Positions 20,938 to 31,885 of a stretch of 64,000 nucleotides of DNA are shown here, piece by piece (the stretch's first letter is position 1; each line of letters begins with the position of its first letter). Both the position numbers and the translations under genes were made by a program. The DNA lies in assembly GCA_037367355.1 (NCBI GenBank), contig CM074705.1, positions 992,001 to 1,056,000 of the forward strand, read 5' to 3'. The DNA is from Neoscytalidium dimidiatum. Lineage: Eukaryota > Ascomycota > Dothideomycetes > Botryosphaeriales > Botryosphaeriaceae. The notes beneath the pieces are model-generated. The model was not told the DNA's origin, made no database searches, and saw nothing but the letters and a program-made list of their open reading frames with translations.

Positions 20938-23900
20938 CTAGATCAAGACCCATTCGCTCCCGCGCTTAATAAACTTATCCAGCATCATGGCAATGTCGCT
21001 CAACACAAACCGGCATATGTAGAAACCAAAGAATTCGGCGGCATGACGAGCGCTCAGCTCAAGGCCAACGTGAGTTGGAGATGAATGTTTCAGTCCCGGA
21101 TCTTCTACTTGGCGCGCGATTTGATCTGCATAATATATTAACTCATCATTTCATGAATTGTGGGGCATGCCGATCAACGCTTACCTAGAATTTGCACGGC
21201 GTCAAATAGCCGTGCCAAGGAGCCCATATAATTTGCGTTTGGCCCAGAGAAATCAACCTGGGAGACATCACGCTTGGCTAGCCGGATATTGGGCAATGAG
21301 GTCATAGGCAACGTGCTCATTGTCAGAGAATCTTTGGAGACATCTTTGTTCGATCCAAAGTTGTTTGCCAGGTTAGCTCCGGAGTTTTTTGACCGCAGCT
21401 TCTTCCAGGAACTAAGGTATCGACTGCTAGCACCAAGCTTCGAAGGCAACTCGGTAGCAGTACTACCATCAGGCGAAGTGATGCCAACCGTCTGTGCATC
21501 TTTGAACATGGAACCCACGCCAGCGGTGCCAACCTCGCTGCCAAGCTTTTTGATTAGATTTGATTGAACTTGGTCCAATACGAGCTCTAGGGCCTGCATC
21601 TCCTCAAGGACTGCCTCGGCATCAAGAGTATCGACTTTGCCGAGTTTCAGAAGAGCAGCAGTGAGTAGGTCGCAGTTGGAAATTTTCTCTTCCACGTTTT
21701 TGATCTTGACGCCCTTCACGTTCCAAATATCGCGCGGAACGAAAAGCTTCGTGGACAGATATCCGCCACGCGGATGCGCGAGAGTCTGATAGAAACAGCG
21801 CATAAGCCAGAACGGCCGGAGAAGGTAGCTTTCAGGACAAGGTTCCAAGGGGATAGGTGCATTGATAGCGAGAGGATTTGGCGATCCTGGGCTGTACGGG
21901 GAATGTATGTCAGCTTCGAAGAGATGCATGCCTCCTGTGGGCAGATTCATGCCATCGAGGGTGAAGGTTGGGATTCCAGGTGTCTGCGCAAGTTGAGTAT
22001 TACTAGGTTTCCGCTGACTGAATGTTGTAAAAGTGGTGCTGAGCGGAGTGCCAACAGACACATCAGATCCATCCGGGCTTGAGACGGACATTTGACGGTT
22101 ACGCAAACTAAGAGAGGATTTGTTTTTCTTCAAAGGCGGAGGAGGGCCAGTAGACTTGGACCGGCTGGAAGGGTCACTGGTCACATTATCATTTGACATG
22201 GCCTGGGTCAAGGAAGTTGACGGAGAAATTGAGGGCATGCTGTCCGCAGGACTGACGGCAGCTGAACTCAGGGACGGAGCCTGCAAATTAGCCTGCGAGG
22301 GCATCTTGAAAGACGTATTTGGCAAAGTAGCGTTCGCCGTCTTTGGCATGGCCGGCGTCTCGTCGACTTTAAGCGTGTATGGCTGCTGCGTCAACGGTCC
22401 TTGGTTGGCTGGTATTGACGTCTCAATCTTTAATTGTTTGGCGTTCTGTCCAGAAAGCCTTCTGCTTCTCACACTGGAGCCTCCTCCGGATGCGCTAGTC
22501 TTGTGAGATGGCGTAGGTGGTAATGGGACAGTAGTCTGGGGCTCTGATTCCGAGACGGGGGGCAATGTCGTAGCTGGGCGCTCAGGAAGCGGTTTTTGTG
22601 TTACTGTGGAAGTTGGAGAGGCATCGGACTCTGTAACAGTCGAAAGAGATGTCCCAGCCGTATTGCGTGCGGAAGATACTGAGCTGTGCCATGTGCTCCC
22701 AGAGAAAGTGCTCGAATCTGATTGGCGCGGAAGAGCTGACTTTGATTGGAGGCCGAAGTCGAAGTCGTCCAGCATGTAGTCTTTTGTCATCTCGTCAAGA
22801 ATTCGCTCTTCATCATCCGCATCCTCGGTTTGGCCCCCCAGATCTATGCTTCCGTCGCGGACATGAGGTAGCGATTCACCTCTCAACCGCATTTCCCTGT
22901 CTCGTCGCTTCGCTGCTTCAATAGCCATTTCCCTTTCCGCTTCGCGTACTCTCTCTTTTGCAATCTCCACGTTCCTCCGGTACGGAGAGATCGGACCCTC
23001 GTCTTCATATGGCTCCAGGTTATCATCGTAAGCCGCTTCCACGGCTGCGTCAAGAGCTGCGTCGAACTCCGCTTCTGTGGCACCACTGACGTGGCGCAGG
23101 TGTTTCCGTTGTAACGCGCCCATATGCAAGGAGTGTACCGAAGAAGAGCAAGAAGAACCACCTGACTCATCAATGGTATCGAGCCATGATATGGACTCGT
23201 TGCTGGCCGCACGGTTGTGGTGCTGACTGACTTGGCTTGCTTGGCTGGCGGATCTATTCTCCACGGCTTCCCTGATGCTGGGTTCATCAAAGGGGTCTGC
23301 GGCAGTATTGGGTGACAAAGGACGTCCCCGAGGAGACAGCGGAGGTGGCATGTAGCTGCGATCCATGGGCGAGTCGAGGTTGGAGCGGTCCGGATTTTGG
23401 GCAGCGCTTCCCAATTTCGCAGTTGGTGGAGACAGTAATGCATCGGCATCGGCTGACTTAGGAATGGTGCTCTCAACGTCACGAATGGCTGAAGACAGGA
23501 CTGACTCACGAGCTGGACGCTTCTGGCTTGAGGTCTGAGTCCGGGTTGTCTCGACGGACCTGTCGTTTACGATTCTCGTGATTGTAGCAGTCTCAATGAC
23601 TACAGGTTCTTCCTCGTCATCGTCCACGACGTTGTCTATGAATGACTGCGTATCCGCGAGCGATTGGTCGCTCATTGGTCGAGACGGTAACGCCTTGCCT
23701 CCAGCAGACTGCCACGCAGGATCGAGCATCTTCAGTTCCTGTATGCGATTGGTGTACGTCACGCGCTGCGGCTAAGATTAGCATCTCGATCAAGGGTGCG
23801 GCGGATCATATGCGCTTACAATTGCTTCCAGTTTCCGCCGATCATCCTCCCCAGAGCTCCTCAACATGACCTGCTGTAGCAACCTGCACGCATCCCCATA

Positions 23901-25022
23901 CGCCTCCATCGCACCCTCGAAATTCTGCGCATTGTCGAGCAACACCGCAGTGTTAGCTTTCTGTAGGGCGCGCGACAGCATGGTCTTCTTATCCCTTTCC
24001 CCACGATCCCTATTTCGTGAAGGAGCCCTCCTACTGTCGTCCTCCGACGCGGTAGTCGCACCGCTCACGCTCCGGTCCCTCGTTCGGCTTCTCGTCTGTT
24101 CCCGCGGTGGGACGCGTCGCTCCTTCCCTAGTGCACTCCCTGATCGCTGCTGTTCTATGGACGGTGCGCGCGACCGCGACGAGACGGAGGCGGAGGCCGA
24201 GTGGAGCGGCTTGGTGGAGCGGCTGCTCGAAGTCTCGAAGATTGGAGGGGATGCGAGGGGAGACTTGGCGAAACCCTTGGGAGGAAGGGGCTTCTTGGTC
24301 CGGGGAGACGTCGCAGGGCCGTACGGCTTGTGGCTGAAGTAATCAGGGCCCGAGGACAGGGTGGTGGGCGGCGTAAACAGGCCGGGGGTGGGGGTATTTG
24401 TCGTTGCGGCGACCAAGGGCGAGCTCGGGTCGAAGGTGGTCGCTGGCAGCAGCGGCAGGGCAGGCGCAGGGTCTGGGGTCGGGATTTTGGGCGGCGGCGA
24501 GTAGGGTCGAGTCCTGCCGCGGGGGCTCAGCTCCGGCGAGCGGGTTCTGGTAGGTGATCGTTGCGGAGAGTGCAGAGCAGAGCCATGGAGGGGGTCCAAG
24601 GGGGGTCCGCTGCTGAAACTCAGCCGCCTCGAGAAACTACCCTGTCGCAGTTCTTTCGCTATAGAGGCACGGCTGCTCGTGGACGACTGCGACCAGCGGT
24701 GCAGGTTGCCAACGCCCTCGCGGATGGGGCTGCTCACTTGGTCGTGCGCGACATGCGCGACGGTGGAGCGGCGGCGGTGGGTGGAGGAGCGCTTCCTGAG
24801 CTTCTTGCGTGCGTCGGGCGGCGAGTCGTCCTCAACGGGCGGGTCGAGCGGCGGCGCGGTGGGCGGACGCGAGGGGTTGGCGGACGATGGGGCCTTCAGC
24901 GACGAGGCGCGCTTGACGGTGGAGGTGGAGGAGGAGGACAGGGAGCTGGTGTTCGAGTGGGAGGCCTTGCGATGATGGGAGGATTTGGCGGCAGCGGCGT
25001 GGGCGTTGCTAGCGGAATGCAT
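20938..25022 (-). CDS. Large MIT-domain protein, 1323 aa
   Basis: Three exons: 25022-23820 (401 codons), 23765-21185 and 21125-20938; introns are 54 and 59 nt. The ATG at 25022 begins MHSASNAHAAAAKSSHHRK; the frame is open further upstream but without an ATG. The first 340 residues are low-complexity Ser/Pro/Arg. A microtubule-interacting-and-transport (MIT) helix bundle spans the first splice, about 345-415: SRALQKANTAVLLDNAQNF, then EGAMEAYGDACRLLQQV, then DDRRKLEAI|RVTYTNRIQEL. MIT domains bind ESCRT-III tails. Residues 430-1050 are again Ser/Pro-rich. From about 1055 a compact conserved block begins (YLLRPFWLMRCFYQTLAHPR, then GGYLSTKLFVPRDIWNVKGV). The last exon encodes HAAEFFGFYICRFVLSDIAM and ends WVLI. 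A role in endosomal sorting or vesicle traffic is inference from the MIT domain. The CAG acceptor is preferred over the nearby TAG because it gives LEAIRVTYTNRI. Confidence 0.87.
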
Positions 25023-27058
25023 CGTCCTAGGTAAAAGCCGTGCAGGTCGAGGCCAATTGGCGGTAAGAGACGAAGCCCCAAACAATCGAAGCTCATGCGC
25101 CTAGTTCATGCATGCGAAGCGGAGCGGAAGCGCGCTCTGGCGGTGCTGCTGTTGCTGGCCGAAGCCTCGTCGCGGCCGGGCGAAAAAGGGGACTGCGATC
25201 TGGGGCCGGGGCGGATGTTGTGCTGCTCTCCAGGCAGTTTGCGGGTTGGAGGCGCTGCGCTGACGGTGTTGTGAGTGGTCCGGCCCCTTGAGTGATGGAC
25301 AGGGGGGGGTGAGAGGGCGGCCGCGCTTGTGGCTTCGAGAGCCGCGCAGCAGGAGTCTCTCTCGCTCGGCGGCGCTGCTGTCGATCGCGATGGATGCGGC
25401 GCGCCCGCGTTCAAGTACGGACGGGAGCGAGGAGGCAGCAGGCGGCGGGCAGCGGGAGCAACAGACGCAGACAGAGCCGGCGAGGAGACCTGACAGACAC
25501 TCGCGGCGCACTGGTCGGAGGCAGGGTCCTTTTGTCGCGCAGCCGCCAGAGAGACCAGACCAGACGTACGAGTCGGCCGCTGCAGATCGCGCTGCCTAAT
25601 AACCGGCCACAGCAGCAGCAGCAGCGCCCCGCCCTGGCCCGCTCCCATGCGCCGCCGTGGGCCTCCGGCAGCCGTGGTGATGGCAATGCTCAGCAATACG
25701 GCACTGGGACGGCGCTGGGCATGCGGCTCCTCAGGGCCATCGTCCCCAACCCCAGATGCCCTGATGCAGGGATCGAGGCACGGCCCCGACGCGCACGCCC
25801 GACGCCGACACAGACGCTCCAGCGCCCTGAAGCCCTGAAGCCGAGCGCCAAAGCCCGCACCGCGTGCGCGTGCTTGCGCAATACGCACATGGACGAGCCA
25901 GCCCGCCCCATGCGTGATGCCAACGCGGCCTGCTGCCCGGCGCGGTCGAGTGAGTGAGAGAGAGGGACAGTAGAGCCAGTGCTCGCCCAGCCAGCCAGAG
26001 CCAGTGCCAGTGCGCGCTGGGCAGGGCAGGCCAGGACAGGGCAGCGCATCGCATCGCATCGCTGATGCGCAGGCCCCGCCCGCCTCACTGCAGCTATGCA
26101 GCTATGCAGCTATGCACATCTGCGATCGTGCGTCCGTCTTCAGGAACGCACCCCAAGCCGCCCGCCGAGGCAAGGGGGGCCCGCTGCGGCCCGCCGACGA
26201 GACGCGCGCGAGAGGCACAGAGGCCACGGCCAGTTAAGCTTGACGCGATGACATGGTGCCTGCAGAACGCTGCCGTTGACCTGTGGAACGCCCGCACGTG
26301 GGATATCCTTGCCGCCGCTGCGCTGCGCCGCGCCCGCCACCATCCCGGCCGCCATCTGAGACCTGCTGCGGCCGTCCAAAGCCAATGCTCCTGCTACTGT
26401 GAACACTTGGTCAGTGACTTGAAACAGCGAAACAGGAACACTGCAGCCCTCAGCTGCCGTGTGCTGCCACCCGCGACCGACCATCCTCCGTCGAGGCCTG
26501 CAGCTGGTCTGATGAGCGTTTCCGTCGCCGCCCCCGTCCCCGCGCAATCCCGTGGTGGCGTGCGCTGGCCCCTCGCCTGCTGCTGAAGCAGCTCACGTCT
26601 GGCTTCTCGACAGCTGCGAGTGGCCACTCCACCCCGTCGCGGCCGATATAACTCAGCGCTGGAGCCGGTAACTGTCTGCGCCGCCTGCGGCCCAAGAATG
26701 TCTGCGATCACGTCGTCCTCCCGCCCCGCCAGCGCCCCGAAGCGAGCTGTATCACCATCAGGCCCAGGAAACGCCGCCTAGTGCTTGAGGCGCGAGCCTA
26801 GTTAGAGCTTCATCGCGTCCGGTTTTGAATGAGTCTATCTCGTGTAGCCACTGCCCCGACCCGGTAGCCCCCGGCATGCTCTCAAGCCAAAAGATGCAAG
26901 TCTCGCCCGGATATCCCTACTCCGTGAGCCAGCTGCGCAAATCTCCCCATCCTCCATGTATTAGCTGCTCTTTGATACGCGCCTTGACGCCGCCGCCATA
27001 CAATCTCTCCGCCTCGTGCGATCACGCTGACTTCGCAGTCCGGTCCGACCGAACCCGC
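25023..27058. other. GC-rich 2-kb upstream region of the MIT gene with stacked short repeats
   Basis: Unusually GC-rich. It contains AGC triplets (25611-25625), three GCATC units (26046-26060) and three GCAGCTAT units (26090-26113). Because stops are rare in this composition, long frames exist on both strands (up to 317 codons at 25106-26059 minus), none with a domain. It is probably the MIT gene promoter and leader plus the 3' UTR of csn3. Confidence 0.55.
26046..26113. repeat. Clustered short tandem repeats (GCATC x3; GCAGCTAT x3)
   Basis: Two direct-repeat tracts 29 nt apart. The 8-mer tract contains AGCT palindromic cores and could be a cluster of factor-binding sites or just slippage products. 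Confidence 0.75.
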
Positions 27059-28722
27059 TCACAGATCTCCCATCATATCCTCGTCTTGGTCATAGGCATC
27101 CCAAGACGTGTCCATTGTCTCGCCCATGTTCTGCCCGGACTCGTCCTTCTGCCGTGCCTTCTTCTTCGCAAAGTCCACGTACTCCTTGGTCAAGCTCAGC
27201 CTCTGCGTGGCCGCCTTGACGTGCTCTGCTAACTCGTTCGTTCTCTTCGTCTGGGCCATGAGCTCGGAGAGCTGCTGCTCTCCCGATTTGGTGCGCGGGC
27301 CAGACGCTAATTCCGAATGGAAACGCAGGATTTGCTGCCCATCCGCGCTCTGCTCCGTCGTAGCATTCAGGAAGCCATCGTCGATCAAAGCCTTCAGATA
27401 TTGCTCAGCAGCTTCCGGAGTCTGGCCCAGCCACTTAGCCACGGTTGAAACAGGAGCCGCTGCGTATGTCTTCTGAAGGTTTTTGACATAAAGTTTCGCC
27501 TGATGCTCCTGGACTTCCCTAATGAGGCCGGTGTTACCGTCCTCGTTCCAGATTTGGGAGCCGACATCTATTTCCGCCTGGAGCCTGGCGGGGTCGCCAC
27601 CTTGGAAAATCTCAGCGACACTGTCATAGGCCTTTGAGGCTGTGCGAATTGTCCTCAGCGCATGGCTGTTCGCCGTCTTAATCGTTTGAGAAGGCTGTGA
27701 AAATTACAATTAGCCCGAATATATCAAGTTTGAAGAGCCGAGTACTTACACCACCATCGACCAGACAACCCACCAGGACCCACTTCCTATATGCTTCGGC
27801 CATCAGGCCACTTGCGACATTTTGCGTGGGTGCTGTCAGAATATACTCCAAGAATAACTGGGCCTGTTTATACTGGCGTAAGGCCAAGTAAGTGTTGGCA
27901 CCGAGAAGAAAGTACTCGTGAACATCCGTGGCAGTGATTCTGTCTGAAAGACCAGAGCGCTGAGTGATGTAGCCGGCGCTAGTGAAATGGTCCGCGCATG
28001 GGTGTGTGAACTCCGCGCCAGCGACTGATTGTGTGGGAAAGCTGTGGAGGTATCGGTCAAGGACTGGCAGGGCCTCGTAATAAGCCCTGATCTCGTGGCA
28101 CAGGCGCAGATAGAGCAAATGTAGCGAGGTGAAGGTTCCCAGGGTCGGGTCCATGCGGCTCATTGCCGTGCGAATTGGCACCAAACCTATTGCGGGCTAC
28201 GACCCAAATATCAGTATAAGATATGACGAATCCATGCGCTGGGTGGCGTACAGTATCCGTCAGGCGAACGATCTTATCCACATATTCCACAGCCTTTCTC
28301 CATTCCGTGCCCGTATAGCGGATCTGGATCGTGTCGAAGACATTGAGGAAGTTGATAAGTTTCAGCCACAGTTCCCCTCCTGGGCGACAGTCTTCCGGAA
28401 TATTCAGCGCGCTATTTGCTGGGTCGACCTTGGTCTGAAGCTGGTGAACGAGAACGTAAAGGTAAGGTATCGAGTTGATAGCCGGATCGAGGATCTGCAT
28501 TCAACGGGTCAGAATAGCCGGTGCCACCCATGCGGGCGTGGATAGAGCATCTACCTCTAGCAAGTTCTGGTCTCCAAGCTGTCCAACGGCCCAGACAGCT
28601 TTTGATATGCGGCCAAGCTGCGAGATATACTGGCGGATCAATTGGTCGTACTCGGCAGGCGAGAGCTGCTCCGCTGCAGCCTGATCCGGGGGAAAGTTGA
28701 AGATCTGAGCTGCCTCAGCCAT
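27059..28722 (-). CDS. csn3: COP9 signalosome complex subunit 3 (CSN3)
   Basis: Four exons: 28722-28555, 28494-28252, 28196-27750 and 27694-27059, giving 497 aa; introns are 60, 55 and 55 nt. CSN3 is a scaffold subunit of the signalosome, which removes NEDD8 from cullins and controls development and secondary metabolism in filamentous fungi (known for the complex). Conserved text: ILDPAINSIPYLYVLVHQLQ; TPAIGLVPIRTAMSRMDP, then TLGTFTSLHLLYLRLC across the second splice; VHEYFLLGANTYLALRQYKQ and AQLFLEYILTAPT; and YRKWVLVGCLVDGG. A PCI domain follows, with KLYVKNLQKTYAAAPVSTVA and KWLGQTPEAAEQYLKALIDD. The tail is basic then acidic (DQDEDMMGDL). For the third exon I used the GTAG acceptor before CCCGCAATAGG, because it keeps the frame into LVPIRT. 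An upstream frame extension starts only at TTG, so ATG 28722 is the start. Confidence 0.9.
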
Positions 28723-29183
28723 GATGGCTTTCCGTAGCAGTGTGGTAGAGCGGACGATGGTGTAGATGGGAGCGACGGCGGCTGGCAATGGGCGGAGCTC
28801 TCTGCGGCGAAGCGGGGCAGCTGTAGGCAGCGCGCAATCAAGCAGGAGTGGATGACGCAGCGTGCGTGGCTGTAGAAGAGGGTTAGCACGGGGTCAACGG
28901 AACATCGTACGCGTGGAGTTGGAGTTCAAGGTGAATTTGGAAGCTTGGCCGCCTATGCCAGTGCCAGGCTTCCTTCCCCAGATTCCGAGATGCGGTCGGT
29001 CATTCACTTTGCCGACACATCAGCTACGTAACTTCGCTACACCGCCCTACCCTGCCGCCTTTCCCTCAGAAAGCTACAGAGCTTAGATTCCCGCGTCCTA
29101 GCGCCGGCAAACGAGAAATACGGTCACGCTGTTGCTCAATAACACATCTTCTGCTTGCTGAATGGAATACGAGCCAATTCCGT
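28723..29183. other. Tandem intergenic region (csn3 promoter, COQ9 3' UTR)
   Basis: 461 bp between two minus-strand genes. No other feature seen. Confidence 0.6.
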
Positions 29184-30046
29184 CTAAATGCGCATGCCCT
29201 TGCTCCTCAGCACATTCACAACCGAATGACCAGTGTAATCAAGCCACTCCAAAAGCGCGCCCGTGGCTCCTCCAATTCTCCCCAGGTCCTCCAGCCTTGA
29301 GTCTAGGAATCTTTCAGTGTCCTTGAAATCCGTCGACTGATCTTGGGTCATGAACACCTCCGATGCCGAATATATAGCTGATAAACTAGCGCGCTTGGTA
29401 TACCAGCTGCTGTCAACACTGGTGTCACCAGCGAGGAACCATATTTCATCGGAAAGCTTCGCAAGCTCCTTAAAAGAGTCTGGTGCGTACGAGAGCTGGG
29501 CCATGACGGCTAGGGCCTGTGGAAATGAACAACGTCAGGGTCAGCTCTGCGACACTCCTCTCCGCAAGGCCCATGCAACGGCCGTCGTCCCAGCTAGTGC
29601 GGCATTCTTACCTCTTGCCAACGATGGATAACCGGTGCATTTGCCCGAAGTCTTTCCAGTGTCAATTGTCTGACTTTCGCTCCGATCCCCTGCCGCTGTC
29701 CCGAATTGGCATTGCCCTTAGGGAACTGCACCGTGTCACGGAGCGCCAGCCGACGGGTAACGAGATAGTACTGTATTAGGTCGAAGGATCCACGCGGGAA
29801 GAGGTTTGTCGAGGCATCGAGGTAGCCGGTATCTCGGGCTCCGAGCTGCAAGGCAGCATTGGTGAAGCCGTGCGTCGGAACGTGGGAGAGCGCGGCCGAA
29901 AGAATTGCGGATTCTGCAGGCGGGTACGGTGCAGGCTGTTTGTGCTCATAGGAGTGGTAATGTGACAGTTGCGACGCATTTGGCCGCAAGAACGACCTGC
30001 TTAGCCTGCTCAAGGTTGGCCGGGCTGCTCGCGTTGTTGAAGCCAT
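29184..30046 (-). CDS. COQ9: Ubiquinone biosynthesis protein COQ9
   Basis: Two exons, 30046-29612 (145 codons) and 29516-29184, with a 95-nt intron (GTAAGA...CCACAG), giving 255 aa. COQ9 is a lipid-binding mitochondrial matrix protein that works with COQ7 in the hydroxylation step of coenzyme Q synthesis (family knowledge). The first 35 residues are Arg/Ser-rich without acids, a good presequence. Family text: ILSAALSHVPTHGFTNAALQ and LGARDTGYLDASTNLFPRG, then FDLIQYYLVTRRLAL and VRQLTLERLRANAPVIHRWQ. The second exon has the amphipathic/lipid-binding part: ELAKLSDEIWFLAGDTSVD, SSWYTKRASLSAIYSASEVF and the usual ending around TGALLEWLDYTGHS. It lies 324 bp downstream, on the same strand, from another probable mitochondrial gene. 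Confidence 0.93.
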
Positions 30047-30370
30047 AGTGTCGAGTCGCTGGTGAGTTTCCCCAGCGATTTGCGCGTCTCTTGGCTTGCA
30101 GCCGCGGAGCTCTACGCGAATTCCCGGGCCTAGCATCGCTGAGACCAATTTGACAGGCCCACTCAATAGATCCTGGCTTGGAATGCCACCAGCTCGACTT
30201 ATGACCGGATGCCGACTTACACGCATAATTATCTCACCTAGTGTTTTTTGTTCTATCTATTCTTTGAAAAGAAATAATTCTTGCAGAGGTGTTGATTCTC
30301 AGTCAGCAACAGTGATTACGTTCATTTCGTCTTGCATCAACGTCGCCATGGAGAATCTTCCTTCAAGGCT
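30047..30370. other. COQ9 promoter and Mtf2-like gene 3' UTR
   Basis: 324 bp between two minus-strand genes. No other feature seen. Confidence 0.6.
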
Positions 30371-31585
30371 CTAAAGCTGCACCTCATACTCCTTAGCCTG
30401 GCGTATTGCTTCAGCCTCCATCCGCAATCGAATCGCATCCCGCCACCGTTGCAGCCTTCGAAGTCCACGCTGAAAGCGATCCATCTCCAATACGGCGGTG
30501 GCGCCATCCCCAAGGCGCCCTGATCGAGCATCTAGAGCATTTTTCTTGATTGAGTCGAGAAGATCCAGCGTATTTGCATCAAAGTTTATTCCTCCATTCT
30601 CCATCTCCTGAAGCAGATCATCGAGCCCTTGGAAGTCAGAGTACGTAAGCCAAGTCATGGCGAGTAATTCGTTATAGAGCTCGGTACTTGCACCCAACGC
30701 AAATGATCCTCGGCCTAGACTTTTAATGGCGGGAAGTAATGCAAGGCCCAACGTAGATCCCGGGAAATCCACGCGTAGTTGACGCATAGCAATAAGCATG
30801 AACGATGGATAGTTGGGTCCGACGACCTGCAACTCCGAGTACGACTTGGCGTTCGCCTTGAGCTGTGAATCATTTCGTTGGTCGGCCTGCTCTTCAATCG
30901 CTGCATCACTGTCGAGAGCATCTAGCTCCAACCGCCGGATAACGGAAAAAACCTCCCGCTCCAAGACGTTCCAGAGCTCGACGTCGCTTTTGGCCTCTGT
31001 CATCATCTTCTCCACGCGTTGGAACTGTTCCTTTTGTGCCCTCCTGAGTGGTGTTTCCTCATCCTCATCAATTATGGCATTGCTTCTCATGAGCTTCCTT
31101 CGTGCTTCAGGTGTTAGACCGGCCGGGGCGTCCTTAGTTGTCGCACTGGGCTCCAACTCAGCAATTGCACTATCCAGGATTGAATCCAGAGTATCCTCCG
31201 TAGCATCAGATAAATCATCGGTAATATTATTGAGTCCCCTCCCCTTCGGTGATTTCGCGGAAGTATACTGCTTGAAGAGCCTGTCGAAAGTTTTTCGTTC
31301 GGTCTCTGTTATAGTGGATTTACGCTGCTTGTGGAAAGCAGCTGGCTGCTCTCCTTCGAACGGTACATCGTGCGAAAGGTCGTCATCTGTGTTTTCAGAG
31401 CCGTGATAGGGGACTCGTCGACTGGCCACTTCGCTGACGACACTGAGGCGTCTGACCAGAGCGTGTATTCGAGACGGGAACCGGCTCGGAGTGTAGTTTA
31501 GAATAGTCCGCGTCTGGTAAAGAAAGGGTAGGAATGCCGTTCCCAGCGTGCTCAATGACCGTTTTGCTGTGTTAAGTGGTGACAT
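30371..31585 (-). CDS. Mitochondrial Mtf2-like protein (C-terminal domain type)
   Basis: A single exon of 405 codons from the ATG at 31585; the open frame extends to 31780 but only from a TTG, and that part reads as leader. The first 60 residues are basic and hydroxylated, a plausible mitochondrial presequence. The middle (about 70-220) is charged and probably disordered. The C-terminal half has ELWNVLEREVFSVIRRLE, then FPGSTLGLALLPAIKSLGRG, then SFALGASTELYNELLAMTWL, then DLLQEMENGGINFDANTLDL. I associate this with the Mtf2-like C-terminal domain of ascomycete proteins, related to yeast Mtf2/Nam1, which acts in mitochondrial RNA processing and translation. That link is from memory of the family and is the main uncertainty. 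It is divergent from CMR1 across 300 bp. Confidence 0.7.
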   Translation of the reverse strand: MSPLNTAKRSLSTLGTAFLPFLYQTRTILNYTPSRFPSRIHALVRRLSVVSEVASRRVPYHGSENTDDDLSHDVPFEGEQPAAFHKQRKSTITETERKTFDRLFKQYTSAKSPKGRGLNNITDDLSDATEDTLDSILDSAIAELEPSATTKDAPAGLTPEARRKLMRSNAIIDEDEETPLRRAQKEQFQRVEKMMTEAKSDVELWNVLEREVFSVIRRLELDALDSDAAIEEQADQRNDSQLKANAKSYSELQVVGPNYPSFMLIAMRQLRVDFPGSTLGLALLPAIKSLGRGSFALGASTELYNELLAMTWLTYSDFQGLDDLLQEMENGGINFDANTLDLLDSIKKNALDARSGRLGDGATAVLEMDRFQRGLRRLQRWRDAIRLRMEAEAIRQAKEYEVQL

Positions 31586-31885
31586 GGCAAGATGAACAAA
31601 ATATGTAGAGAATAAAAAAAAAAAAGGGTTGAAGGATATCGGAAAGGTTTCTGATGCGCTTGGAGGGAACAGGCAATCTTCCGAGATAATTCCGGGCGGT
31701 CGCGCGAGCACGCGACGACGCGTTCGGGAGTCGCTAGTGAATGACTTCACAGTCGCAGCCGCGCCGCTTGTCGCAAACAATACAACATCGCGTCCGCGCT
31801 CTGCTGAAGCCTCTCCCTTTCGTCCTTCGCTTCTACGGCGCTACCAGTCCATATCTCAGCATCGACTAGACTGCACACGACCTTC
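31586..31885. promoter_or_regulatory. 300-bp bidirectional promoter (Mtf2-like gene / CMR1)
   Basis: Both start codons face outward, so this 300 bp must hold the core promoters and leaders of both genes. A run of 12 A (31615-31626 area) lies close to the Mtf2-like start. Confidence 0.55.

Noticed and set aside
25106..26059. 317-codon minus-strand frame in the GC-rich region
   Set aside because: Starts in repetitive sequence, has a low-complexity Arg/Ala/Pro product, and overlaps long frames on the other strand; no family.
30371..31780. 469-codon version of the Mtf2-like protein
   Set aside because: The first 65 codons open at TTG, not ATG, and read as leader; the first ATG at 31585 gives a plausible presequence.
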